Of a stretch of 64,000 nt of DNA, positions 24,496 through 32,555 are shown piece after piece; positions within the stretch are counted from its first letter, which is position 1; each line of letters opens with the position of its first letter. The position numbers were made by a program, and so were the translations under genes. Source of the stretch: Marinobacter subterrani. Its GTDB lineage: Bacteria; Pseudomonadota; Gammaproteobacteria; Pseudomonadales; Oleiphilaceae. The DNA is taken from contig NZ_LFBU01000001.1 in the NCBI RefSeq assembly GCF_001045555.1, positions 310,001 through 374,000 on the forward strand, in the 5' to 3' direction. The notes below the pieces were generated by a model. That model saw only the letters and a program-made list of their open reading frames with translations. It had not been told where the DNA came from and did not search any database.

Positions 24496-24652
24496 TTAGA
24501 TCCGCTCCAACCACGTAGCACCAAATATAGCAGTAAACATGCAGATAAAGGTCAAAGCAGGGAGAATGTAGAGGTCAATAACAATCTGGGCTGTGTCCGG
24601 GCTGGACATGAACAGACAGGGGATAATAAGGGGGAAACTGGATAACTCTCAT
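24496..24652 (-). pseudogene. DUF2834-like membrane protein relic (copy B)
   Basis: From an ATG at 24609 the frame reads SSPDTAQIVIDLYILPAL and ends AIFGATWLERI at TAA 24496. SSPDTAQ.VIDLYIL matches copy A at 20784-21101 almost exactly, which shows a shared origin. The later half of the domain is missing, and upstream sequence to an ATG at 24652 is out of frame. It lies just outside attC-like site A. Confidence 0.55.
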
Positions 24653-24795
24653 ACTCTTCCTTGATTGAGATTTAAGAAATATAGCGCTGGGTAGGGTGAG
24701 TGAACGATTGTCTCCGCTATCAGGATGCTTCGATTCCGCCCGACGCATCTGATAACGTAGCCGACCTCTCAATAACCGCTTATCGGAACTCGTGC

Positions 24796-25992
24796 ATGGC
24801 CCCCTCCAAGCAACACCCGTGGTTTCCGCTACTCATTTTCCTGGGCGCGGCCTTTACCTTCAGTGTCACGATGATCGGCACCACCATGCCGACCCCTCTC
24901 TACCCCATCTACCAGGACAGATTCGGGTTTTCCGATCTGATGATCACCATCATCTTTGCAGCCTATGCCGGTGGTGTGATTACCGCCCTGGTGCTGACGG
25001 GACGCTGGTCTGACCAGGTGGGCCGCCGGCCATTACTGTTTGCGGGGCTGGCTTGCTCCATCATCAGTGACCTTGTGTTCTGGCAGGCCAATGGCCTGGC
25101 GATGATTCTGACCGGCCGGGTGTTGTCTGGGCTGTCCGCCGGGATCTTTACCGGCACGGCCACTGTGGCCGTCCTTGAACTGGCCCCGCCCCACTGGCGG
25201 GATAAGGCCACATTCTTTGCCACGGCGGCGAACATGGGCGGGCTGGGCCTTGGGCCCATGCTTGCCGGTGCCCTCTCTCAGTATCTGCCCTGGCCACTGC
25301 AGCTGACCTTTCTGGTGCACTCCGCCATGGCCGTGCTGGCAGTGTGCTGCATCTGGGTGGCTCCGGAGACCGTTTCGAAACCCGCTCACCCCAAACTGTC
25401 GATACAGCGCCTGAGTGTGCCACCGGAAGTCCGCGGCGTATTTACGCCCGCCGCCATTGCCGGTTTTGCCGGCTTCGCCATGTGCGGCTTCTTCACATCC
25501 ATTGCCCCGGCGATGATGGGCAAGGTCCTGGGCTACGACAATCAGTTGTTGATCGGCGTCGTGGCCGGCAGCATCTTCATCGCTTCAACCCTGGGCCAGT
25601 TCCTGCAGGGCACCCTGCCGCTCAGGCTGCGCCTTCCTCTGGGCTGTGTGGCTCTGATGCTCGGGGTGATTCCGATAGTGCTGGGCATATACACCCAGTC
25701 CCTCGCTCTGTTCATAGTCGGTGCTGTGATCGCAGGTATGGGCCAGGGCATTGCGTTCCGGGCCGGCATGGGTGCGATCGCCTCGGCCAGCCCGACTGCG
25801 GAGAAGGCGGCCGTGACGTCCACCTTCTTCGTCGTGGCCTACATAGCTATCTCGGTGCCGGTGATCGGCCTGGGGTTGATGGCGAGCGTGACCAGCCTGA
25901 TGACGACCGGGATCAGTTTCGCAGCTGTTATGGGATCCTTGGCTGCGCTCGCATTGGTACTGCTGATTAGGCGGGATCGGGCAGAGGCCTGA
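24796..25992 (+). CDS. MFS transporter
   Basis: This 398-residue inner-membrane protein has 12 hydrophobic segments and the major facilitator motif A after helix 2 (LTGRWSDQVGRRPLLFAG). Motif-C-like sequence GGLGLGPMLAGAL lies in helix 5, as in drug:proton antiporters. It probably exports a small molecule using the proton gradient. I chose the ATG at 24796 because the preceding 32 codons are polar and not MFS-like; GGAA lies 7 bases upstream. It is the first intact plus-strand gene after the long minus-strand accessory run. The substrate is unknown. Confidence 0.88.
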   Translation: MAPSKQHPWFPLLIFLGAAFTFSVTMIGTTMPTPLYPIYQDRFGFSDLMITIIFAAYAGGVITALVLTGRWSDQVGRRPLLFAGLACSIISDLVFWQANGLAMILTGRVLSGLSAGIFTGTATVAVLELAPPHWRDKATFFATAANMGGLGLGPMLAGALSQYLPWPLQLTFLVHSAMAVLAVCCIWVAPETVSKPAHPKLSIQRLSVPPEVRGVFTPAAIAGFAGFAMCGFFTSIAPAMMGKVLGYDNQLLIGVVAGSIFIASTLGQFLQGTLPLRLRLPLGCVALMLGVIPIVLGIYTQSLALFIVGAVIAGMGQGIAFRAGMGAIASASPTAEKAAVTSTFFVVAYIAISVPVIGLGLMASVTSLMTTGISFAAVMGSLAALALVLLIRRDRAEA

Positions 25993-26009
25993 TGAGGGGT
26001 TCCAGTGCT

Positions 26010-26267
26010 TGTTCCCAACTATCATTGAGGCTAATTCTTTTTGTACGCTCTCAATCGCCCCAAATTCCTCTGCTTCGATCAGCTTACCCAGTGTTGCATC
26101 GCGATAATTGTCGCTTACAGAAACACCACGAATGCGGCTTGCCGGGACGCGCTTGATAACGCCCTTTGTAATTTCCTCCTCAACAGGGCAATCAGAGACG
26201 AGCTGCGGAGAATAAGACCACTCGACTCGGCCATGGCCTCAGCAAATTCCAAGTTGTATTCGCTCAT
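26010..26267 (-). pseudogene. frameshifted gene of unknown family
   Basis: From ATG 26267, with a GGAAG site upstream, the frame reads SEYNLEFAEAMAESSGLIL and then loses frame near 26200. A different frame continues with EEEITKGVIKRVPASRIRGV, then SVSDNYRDATLGKLIEAEEF and VQKELASMIV, which looks like real protein. I do not recognise the family. One indel would restore a single reading frame of about 90 residues. The rest of 25993-26551 holds nothing else convincing. Confidence 0.35.
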
Positions 26268-26494
26268 CGCTTCCGACTCCCTTCCTGCCTAACATTTGTA
26301 TAGTAGCTGAAATGATCGTTTTCCCAGATCAATTATCCCGATTTGGCCTCTTTCGAATCCAGCACAAAATGGCGTCGATTCAATATTTTAGAGTTTAAAT
26401 CCGTATGGCCACATCCGAGACAAACGATCACCACGACCACTTTTCCTTATTTCACTGACTTTTCGATCGAAGCGATCATTTTTCTCCTCACAAC

Positions 26495-26526
26495 AAAAAG
26501 GCCCGAAGCTTTCACTCCAGGCCTTC
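26495..26526 (-). terminator. intrinsic terminator of nrdJb
   Basis: On the minus strand AAGGCC and GGGCCTT form a stem around a loop of about 15 bases, followed by TTTTTGTTG. It lies 26 bases past the nrdJb stop codon. Confidence 0.7.
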
Positions 26527-26551
26527 TCGTCACTCACTGCAGTCAATCACC

Positions 26552-27247
26552 TCAACCGCATTTACTATCGCCGCAGGACAGGCAGGTCGCACAGCCGTCC
26601 ATTACGATCACCGCCTTGGTGCTGCACTTGCCGCACATGGTGGCGTTGGGCGGGTAGTCATCGGCTTTGTCATCGTTCGTGGCCGTGCTGTGGCTGGCTT
26701 CGAACTCGGCGCGTTTTTCGGCGAGGATGCGCTTGGTGGTTTCGCTCATTTCCTCGCTTTCCAGCAGGCCTATGGCCTTCAGGTGCTTCTCGATCACGGC
26801 GCCGATTTCAGCAACCAGGGAAGGCATGAATACGCCGCCTTTCTTGAAGTAGCCGCCGTTAGGGTCGTACACGCTGCGCAGCTCTTCCACCAGGAAGGTG
26901 ACGTCGCCGCCCTTGCGGAAGACCGCAGAGATTACGCGGGTGAGGGCGATTACCCACTGGAAGTGTTCCATCGACTTGGAGTTGATGAACACTTCGTACG
27001 GCTGCCGGCTTTCGTGGTCGGTGCCTTCGTTGAGCAGGATGTCGTTGATGGTGATGTACATCGCGTGCTCGGCCACCGGCGGCTTGATCTTGTAGGTGGT
27101 GCCAAGCAGGAAGTCCGGCCGCTCGATGTATTCGTTCATCTGAACGGGCTTGGTTTCCGCCTGCACCGGTGCCTGGTGTTCGGTAGCTTCTGGGTCGGCT
27201 TTCTTAACGCGGTAGCCGACGATCTTGTTGCTGATTTTAACTATCAT
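26552..27247 (-). CDS. nrdJb: B12-dependent ribonucleotide reductase, small (C-terminal) subunit NrdJb
   Basis: The 231-residue protein is the second piece of the split class II ribonucleotide reductase found in pseudomonads. It has the YIERPDFLLGTTYKIKPP and YVTINDILLN-like block (here MYITINDILL), the GGDVTFLVEELRSVYDPNGG region, and a C-terminal cysteine cluster CGKCSTKAVIVMDGCATC plus SCGDSKCG, probably the redox tail that re-reduces the active site. It acts with NrdJa to make deoxyribonucleotides from ribonucleotides with adenosylcobalamin, independent of oxygen. It follows nrdJa by 27 bases, so they form one operon. Confidence 0.92.
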   Translation of the reverse strand: MIVKISNKIVGYRVKKADPEATEHQAPVQAETKPVQMNEYIERPDFLLGTTYKIKPPVAEHAMYITINDILLNEGTDHESRQPYEVFINSKSMEHFQWVIALTRVISAVFRKGGDVTFLVEELRSVYDPNGGYFKKGGVFMPSLVAEIGAVIEKHLKAIGLLESEEMSETTKRILAEKRAEFEASHSTATNDDKADDYPPNATMCGKCSTKAVIVMDGCATCLSCGDSKCG

Positions 27248-27274
27248 GTTCGTTGTCCTGTGTCGGTTCCCGGA

Positions 27275-29413
27275 TCAGTACTTGCCGTAGGTGCCTTCTT
27301 TAAGCGCGTCAAACAGGTTGGCGGCGTTGTGGATTTCGCCGTCGTACTCTACCTGTTCATTGCCCTTGAGGGTTACCTTGCTGCCATCGTCCAGGGTGAA
27401 CTCGTACAGCGTGTTTTCCAGGTCCTTCTCTTTTACCAGCACGCCCTGGAAGGCTTCGGGGTTGAAGCGGAAAGTGGTGCAACCCTTCAGACCCTTGTCG
27501 TAGGCATAGAGGTAGATGCCCTTGAAGTCCTGATAGTCGAAGTCTGTCGGAACGTTTGCGGTCTTGGAAATCGAGGAATCTACCCACTTCTGGGCGGCGG
27601 CCTGGATGTCCACATGCTGCGCCGGGCTGACATCATCGGAGGTGGTGAAGTAGGGCGGCAGCTTCTTGTCTTCGTCGTCCGAGAACGGCATGGCGCCCGG
27701 GTTCACCATATGGCGGTAGGCCAGCAGCTCGAAGGAGAATACGTCGACCTTCTCTTTGGTCTTACGGCCTTCGCGGATGATGTTGCGCGCGTAGTGGTGC
27801 GAGAAGCTCGGCTCAATGCCGTTACTGGCATTGTTGGCCAGCGACAGGCTGATGGTGCCGGTGGGCGCGATGGAGGTATGGTGGGTGAAGCGGCCACCTT
27901 TTTCGGCCAGTTCTTCCACCAGTTTTGGTTCTACGTTGGCAATCTGCTGCATGTACTTGCTGTACCTGGCGTGCAGCACGCGGCCCTTGAGTTTGTCGCC
28001 CAGCTTGTAGCCGTCTTCCCGCAGCTGAGGGCACTTGCCCAGCATTTTCGGGGTGACTTCAAACTCGTCGTCCATGATCGGCGCAACGCCTTTTTCCTCG
28101 GCCAGGGCGAGGGACTGGCGCCAGCCTTCCACGGCCATTTCACGCACGACTTCTTCGGTGAACTGTACGGATTCTTCAGAACCGTAGGGCATGCGCAGCA
28201 TGGCGAGGGTGGAACCCAGGCCCAGGATGCCCATGCCGTGGCGGCGCTTGTAGGTGATTTCGTGGCGCTGTTCGGCCAGCGGCAGGCCGTTGATTTCCAC
28301 CACGTTGTCCAGCATGCGGGTGAAGATGGCCACGACCTTGCGGTACTTCTCATAGTTGAAGCTGGCCTTTTCGGTGAACGGGTAGTCCACGAACATGGTC
28401 AGGTTCACAGAGCCCAGCAGGCAGCTGCCGTACGGGGGCAGGGGCTGCTCACCGCAGGGGTTGGTGGCGCGGATGTCCTCGCAGAACCAGTTGTTGTTCA
28501 TCTGGTTGACCTTGTCGATCAGGATGAATCCCGGCTCGGCGTAGTCGTAGGTGCTGGTCATGATGGTGTCCCAGATGAACTGGGCTTTCAGGGTACGATA
28601 GATGCGGCAGGCTACCTTGCCTTCATCGTTGATTACGTAGCCTTTCTGCACCGGGAAATCGCGGTACACGAACTGGCTTTCGTCGCTCAGGTCCAGCCCT
28701 TCATCTTCCACTTCCTTTTCGGTTACGGGGAAGGAGAGGTGCCAGTCATCGCCGTTGCGCACGGCTTCGATAAAGTCTTCGGTGATCAGCAGCGAGAGGT
28801 TGAACTGGCGCAGGCGACCGTCTTCACGCTTGGCCTGGATGAAGTCGATCACGTCCGGGTGGTGCACGTCGAAGGTGGCCATCTGGGCGCCACGGCGGCC
28901 ACCGGCGGAAGACACGGTGAAGCACATACGATCAAAGATATCCATGAACGACAGCGGGCCGGAGGTGGTGGCACCGGCGCCGGCCACGTAGGCGCCTTTC
29001 GGACGCAGGGTGGAGAACTCGTAACCGATACCGCAGCCCGCCTTGAGGGTAAGGCCGGCCTCGTGGTTCTTTTCCAGGATGTCGTTCATGGAATCCTGAA
29101 CGGTGCCGGAAACGGTGCAGTTGATGGTGGAGGTGGCCGGCTTGTGCGCTTCGGCACCGGCGTTGGAGGTAATCCGGCCGGCGGGGATGGCGCCGTGCTG
29201 CAAGGCCCAGATGAAGTTCTTCATGTGCTGGGTGCGTACGGATTTGTTCTCTACTTCAGCAAGGGCTTTGGCAACACGTTCGTAGGTTGCGTTGATGTCC
29301 TTGTCTACGGGATCGCCGGTCTTGGTCTTCAGCTGGTATTTGCTGTGCCAGATGTCGATCGAGGCTTCCTGCATCGGAATTGTTGTTACCACTGCCTGTG
29401 CCTTAGCGTTCAT
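27275..29413 (-). CDS. nrdJa: B12-dependent ribonucleotide reductase, large subunit NrdJa
   Basis: This 712-residue protein is the catalytic subunit of the split class II enzyme. It keeps the cysteines and loops of the finger-loop barrel: AGCGIGYEFSTLRPKGAYV, the radical-cysteine block NPCGEQPLPPYGSCLLGSVN, and the HTSIAPTGTISLSLANNASN segment. It reduces ribonucleoside diphosphates using adenosylcobalamin. The ATG at 29413 is preferred over the GTG at 29419, because GAGGG lies at the right distance from the ATG. Two NrdR-like boxes 32 bp apart lie upstream, so the operon is probably repressed by NrdR when dNTPs are ample. Confidence 0.95.
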   Translation of the reverse strand: MNAKAQAVVTTIPMQEASIDIWHSKYQLKTKTGDPVDKDINATYERVAKALAEVENKSVRTQHMKNFIWALQHGAIPAGRITSNAGAEAHKPATSTINCTVSGTVQDSMNDILEKNHEAGLTLKAGCGIGYEFSTLRPKGAYVAGAGATTSGPLSFMDIFDRMCFTVSSAGGRRGAQMATFDVHHPDVIDFIQAKREDGRLRQFNLSLLITEDFIEAVRNGDDWHLSFPVTEKEVEDEGLDLSDESQFVYRDFPVQKGYVINDEGKVACRIYRTLKAQFIWDTIMTSTYDYAEPGFILIDKVNQMNNNWFCEDIRATNPCGEQPLPPYGSCLLGSVNLTMFVDYPFTEKASFNYEKYRKVVAIFTRMLDNVVEINGLPLAEQRHEITYKRRHGMGILGLGSTLAMLRMPYGSEESVQFTEEVVREMAVEGWRQSLALAEEKGVAPIMDDEFEVTPKMLGKCPQLREDGYKLGDKLKGRVLHARYSKYMQQIANVEPKLVEELAEKGGRFTHHTSIAPTGTISLSLANNASNGIEPSFSHHYARNIIREGRKTKEKVDVFSFELLAYRHMVNPGAMPFSDDEDKKLPPYFTTSDDVSPAQHVDIQAAAQKWVDSSISKTANVPTDFDYQDFKGIYLYAYDKGLKGCTTFRFNPEAFQGVLVKEKDLENTLYEFTLDDGSKVTLKGNEQVEYDGEIHNAANLFDALKEGTYGKY

Positions 29414-29525
29414 TGCCACCCTCTGTCTTCCAGTATGTCTTCTTTTGATGGCGCCTGCCCGCGTGCCGGCGGCGCCATACCCCTTGAGAATCGTGTTTTC
29501 GGGCCGGGCCCTGTTTTCTTTTTAA

Positions 29526-29541
29526 CCACTAGATATGGGTT
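29526..29541 (-). promoter_or_regulatory. NrdR-like box (proximal)
   Basis: The 16-mer on the plus strand, CCACTAGATATGGGTT, matches the NrdR consensus acaCwAtATaTwGtgt at 11 positions. It is about 110 bases upstream of nrdJa and pairs with the distal box. Confidence 0.5.
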
Positions 29542-29557
29542 GAATCTGAAGCGAGTA

Positions 29558-29573
29558 TAACAGGATATAGTGT
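29558..29573 (-). promoter_or_regulatory. NrdR-like box (distal)
   Basis: The 16-mer TAACAGGATATAGTGT matches the NrdR consensus at 12 positions, including the right half ATATAGTGT. It starts 32 bp from the proximal box, the three-turn spacing usual for NrdR sites. Confidence 0.6.
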
Positions 29574-29876
29574 TCTGTGAAGAAGAGCGCAACTATTGGT
29601 ACGCGCTCCCGGGCAAAGAAAATCAATCAAAACCGGCTTGAATCCGGGAAATTTTTTCCAAAACAGCAAATTGGATGAAAAGCTTCAAAACCACTACATG
29701 TTGTGGTTCAAAAACTGATCATACGCAAATCCGTCAGGAGCCAATCCGTTAGCAAAGGCAGGTAAACTGTGATCTCTGCACGTACTCGAATTGAACGTGT
29801 CGTTAAAGTACAGGTGTGGTGTCGAATACTGCAGTGGCCCACAGGATGTGACTAAGACTAAAACAAGGAAATAATA
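29574..29876. other. intergenic region between nrdJab and the DUF6160-like gene
   Basis: This is the rest of a 463-bp gap between divergent genes. No RNA element or gene is recognisable. An AGGAAATAAT ribosome-binding site for the following gene lies at its end. There is no cobalamin riboswitch: I find no B12-box in the right orientation. Confidence 0.4.
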
Positions 29877-30690
29877 ATGAAAGGCCTGAAACCAACGTTG
29901 CTAGCGCTCTGCGTTGCGGGTGTTCCACCTGCGGCCATGGCAGAAATACAAATGCTGGATGAAGCAGCAATGGGAGACATCACCGGCCAGGCCGGTGTCA
30001 CCATTGAACTGGAGACCCAGGTCAATATTGACAGGTTGACCTACACTGACCAGGGTTCGCTGGAAGTCAACGATATCTTTGTGGGAGGTACAAATCGAAC
30101 CGATCTCTTCTCGGAGATGCGCCTGAACCTGACTGGTCGGCCGGCAAATACATTGTTGGACAATATCCGCATCGATATTGATGTTTTGTCCGACGGAGAC
30201 GCGGTCATCAATTTTCAACCTCAAGATCTGGCGTTTATCGATCTCGGTATAAGGACGGGAGCCTGGAATCTGGTCGGTCAGACTGACACGACGACCATTA
30301 TGGACAACTTCCGCATGGATGCCCTGGTGGGTTCGGGAACCCTTTGGGTGGACACCGCAACCGATAAGCTGAACTTCATAACAGATTTCGCTATTGATGA
30401 CATGGATTTTGACGTGCCGTTCCTGGCGATCGGAATACGTGATTTTGAGCTCACGGGCTCGGGTTACGATCTGAATGCCCCCCCGTGCACTGGATCTGTT
30501 TGCCAGAGTCAACATGGATATCTACAAGGCGCCGAACCATGCTGGCGTGGATAGTCTGGCCGTGGATCTGCAGAGCTTTGAGGCGGATATCCGTATCGGC
30601 GGGATTCTCGTTGGAGGAACTTCGATTGGTTCAATTGCCATGGATAACCTGGCGATAACCAATACATCGATGCTTATCTATGGCCACTGA
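29877..30690 (+). pseudogene. secreted DUF6160-like protein broken at a C7 tract
   Basis: The first frame (225 codons) starts with a signal peptide ending VPPAAMAE, then EIQMLDEAAMGDITGQAGVT, the N-terminal signature of DUF6160-like surface proteins. It continues with beta-rich repeats such as FRMDALVGSGTLWVDTATD. At 30478-30484 there are seven Cs; with six, the frame would pass straight into a second open frame that reads RALDLFARVNMDIYKAPNHA and IRIGGILVGGTSIGSIAMDN to TGA 30690, giving about 270 residues. The break may be real decay, phase variation at the homopolymer, or a sequencing error. Confidence 0.7.
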
Positions 30691-30715
30691 CCGGAGCCAG
30701 GAAAACTAGTGTAAA

Positions 30716-30740
30716 AGCGGGGCCTGGCCCCGCTTTTTTT
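30716..30740. terminator. intrinsic terminator (probably bidirectional)
   Basis: AGCGGGG and CCCCGCT form a GC-rich stem with a short CCTGG loop, followed by a T7 run. The preceding AAAA allows it to serve the convergent ABC operon as well. It lies between the DUF6160-like gene and the ABC ATPase stop. Confidence 0.88.
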
Positions 30741-30780
30741 GCTTTCCCGCTATGTGGATGCCTGTGAGGTCAGACGCTCG

Positions 30781-31575
30781 TCAGCCCAGAAGAAGGCTGT
30801 CGTCGTCCACTTCCAGTCCGCGCTGCTTCTCGAACAGGCCGAGCAGGTCCTTCACTTCCAACCCTTCGCGGTCCTTTCCGGCGATGTCGAATACCACCTG
30901 GCCCTGATGCAGCATCACCGTGCGGCTGCCAACTTCCAGTGCCTGTTTCATGCTGTGGGTCACCATCAGGGCGGTGAGCTTCCGCTCCTCGATGATCCTG
31001 GTGGTGAGTTCCAGCACGAAGGCGGCGGTTTTCGGGTCCAGGGCGGCGGTGTGTTCGTCCAGCAGCAGGATGGCGGAAGGCGTGAGGCTGGCCATCAGCA
31101 GGCTCACGGCCTGGCGCTGGCCGCCGGAGAGCAGGCCCATTTTGTCGCCCAGGCGCTTTTCCAGGCCCAGGTTAAGGGATGAGAGGCTTTCCCGGAACTG
31201 CTCCAGGTACTGCCTTTTCACGGCCGAAGTCAGGCCCCGGCGCTGGCCGCGTTTGATGGCGAGGGCCAGGTTTTCTTCAATCGTTAGGCCCTCACAGGTG
31301 CCGGCCAGTGGGTCCTGGAAAACCCGGGCCACGCGGCCCGCCCGTTTATGGGTAGACAGTTTGGTGACATCCAGGTTGTCGACGATGATCTGGCCACTAT
31401 CGACCAGCACTTCGCCGGCCAGCGCGTTCAGAAACGTGGATTTGCCGGCGCCGTTGCTGCCAATCACGGTCACGAATTCGCCCTGGTTTACCGTCAGGCT
31501 CATGCCCCGGAGCGCCGGGTTTTCCAGTGGCGTGCCCTTGCCAAAGGTCAGCCGGAGGTCGGTTGCGGTAATCAT
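30781..31575 (-). CDS. ABC transporter ATP-binding protein (TrpZ-like)
   Basis: The 264-residue ATPase has Walker A GSNGAGKST, the signature LSGGQRQAVSLLMA, and a Walker B of AILLLDEHTAAL, where the usual Glu-Pro-Thr is Glu-His-Thr, as in the COG1101 group. It powers the importer encoded with the permease and binding protein upstream. The permease stop lies 9 bases before this start, so the genes are coupled. The family handles aromatic amino acids or related solutes in Gram-positive bacteria; the substrate here is not known. Confidence 0.9.
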   Translation of the reverse strand: MITATDLRLTFGKGTPLENPALRGMSLTVNQGEFVTVIGSNGAGKSTFLNALAGEVLVDSGQIIVDNLDVTKLSTHKRAGRVARVFQDPLAGTCEGLTIEENLALAIKRGQRRGLTSAVKRQYLEQFRESLSSLNLGLEKRLGDKMGLLSGGQRQAVSLLMASLTPSAILLLDEHTAALDPKTAAFVLELTTRIIEERKLTALMVTHSMKQALEVGSRTVMLHQGQVVFDIAGKDREGLEVKDLLGLFEKQRGLEVDDDSLLLG

Positions 31576-31584
31576 GGTGCCTCC

Positions 31585-32487
31585 TCAGGCCTTGCTGCGG
31601 GAGAATTTGTTGACCACCGAGTTGCGCACGCCCGGTAACACAATGGCGAGGGTCACAAGTACGGCGGTAATCAGGTTCAGATCCTGGGCCTGCAACCCAA
31701 GCACATCGGCATTCAGGGCGAAGGCGATGGCCAGGCGATAGATGATCGCGCCCACCACGCAGGCAATCAGGGCCCGGAGCACGGAGGAGGGGGTAATCAC
31801 CGCCTCACCGCCAATCAGTGAGGCCAGGCCGATCACAATCACGCCCACGCCCATGGTCACGTCTGCCGCCCCCTGGCTTTGGGCGAACAGGGCACCGGCA
31901 AGACCCACCAGGCCATTGGACAGCGCCACACCGAGCACGATCATGCCTCCGGTCGCAATGCCCTGGGCCCGGGCCATACGGGCATTGGCACCGGTGGCAC
32001 GCATGGCCAGCCCGGTTTCCGATTTCATGAAGCGCCACAGGAGCACCAGGGCAATGGCGATCACGATGGTAAACAGCAGCACGGGCACCTGGTGGTAGGC
32101 CAGGCCCAGATCGTACCAGGGCGTGAGCACGGTTTCTTCAGTGAGCAGTGCCACGTTCGGTCGGCCCATGATGCGAAGGTTCACCGAGTAGAGCGCGATC
32201 ATGGTAAGGATGGAAGCCAGCAGGTTCAGGATTTTCAGCTTTACGTTCAGCAGTGCGGTTACCGAGCCGGCCGCCATGCCGGCGAGTATTGCCGCGCCCG
32301 TTGCCAGCCAGGGGTTTACACCGTCGATGATAAGCACTGCTGAGACAGCCGCGCCCAGCGGGAAGCTGCCATCAACGGTAAGGTCGGGGAAGTCCAGAAC
32401 ACGGAAGGAGATATAGATGCCAAAGGCCACCAGGCCATAGATCAGGCCGGTTTCGAAGGCGCCGTAAAGGGCTATGTCACTCAACAT
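31585..32487 (-). CDS. ABC transporter permease (TrpY-like)
   Basis: This 300-residue permease has about nine hydrophobic segments of the branched-chain/LivH-like fold. It opens with ALYGAFETGLIYGLVAFG and carries VLDFPDLTVDGSFPLGAAV, which is characteristic of the COG4120 group that pairs with PF04392 binding proteins. It forms the membrane channel, probably as a homodimer. An intrinsic terminator-like hairpin lies between the binding-protein gene and this one. Confidence 0.9.
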   Translation of the reverse strand: MLSDIALYGAFETGLIYGLVAFGIYISFRVLDFPDLTVDGSFPLGAAVSAVLIIDGVNPWLATGAAILAGMAAGSVTALLNVKLKILNLLASILTMIALYSVNLRIMGRPNVALLTEETVLTPWYDLGLAYHQVPVLLFTIVIAIALVLLWRFMKSETGLAMRATGANARMARAQGIATGGMIVLGVALSNGLVGLAGALFAQSQGAADVTMGVGVIVIGLASLIGGEAVITPSSVLRALIACVVGAIIYRLAIAFALNADVLGLQAQDLNLITAVLVTLAIVLPGVRNSVVNKFSRSKA

Positions 32488-32511
32488 GGTTGGGTATCAC
32501 TATCAATAAAA

Positions 32512-32543
32512 ACGGGCGGCTCTCTGTGGTGAGGGCCGCCCGT
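32512..32543 (-). terminator. intercistronic terminator/attenuator in the ABC operon
   Basis: ACGGGCGGC (32512-32520) and GCCGCCCGT (32535-32543) form a 9-bp stem. On the minus strand it is followed by TTTTTATT. It lies after the binding-protein gene and before the permease gene, so part of the transcription would stop here and binding protein would be made in excess. Confidence 0.78.
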
Positions 32544-32555
32544 GGGGTTCAGGGG

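Noticed and set aside
26690..29560. A 956-codon open frame on the plus strand opposite nrdJab
   Set aside because: It mirrors the codon structure of the nrdJ genes in high-GC DNA, has no start signal, and shows no family motif. nrdJa and nrdJb on the other strand are certain.
29420..29876. Cobalamin riboswitch before the B12-dependent reductase
   Set aside because: No B12-box or receptor-like fold can be found in the leader; the NrdR-like boxes explain regulation better.
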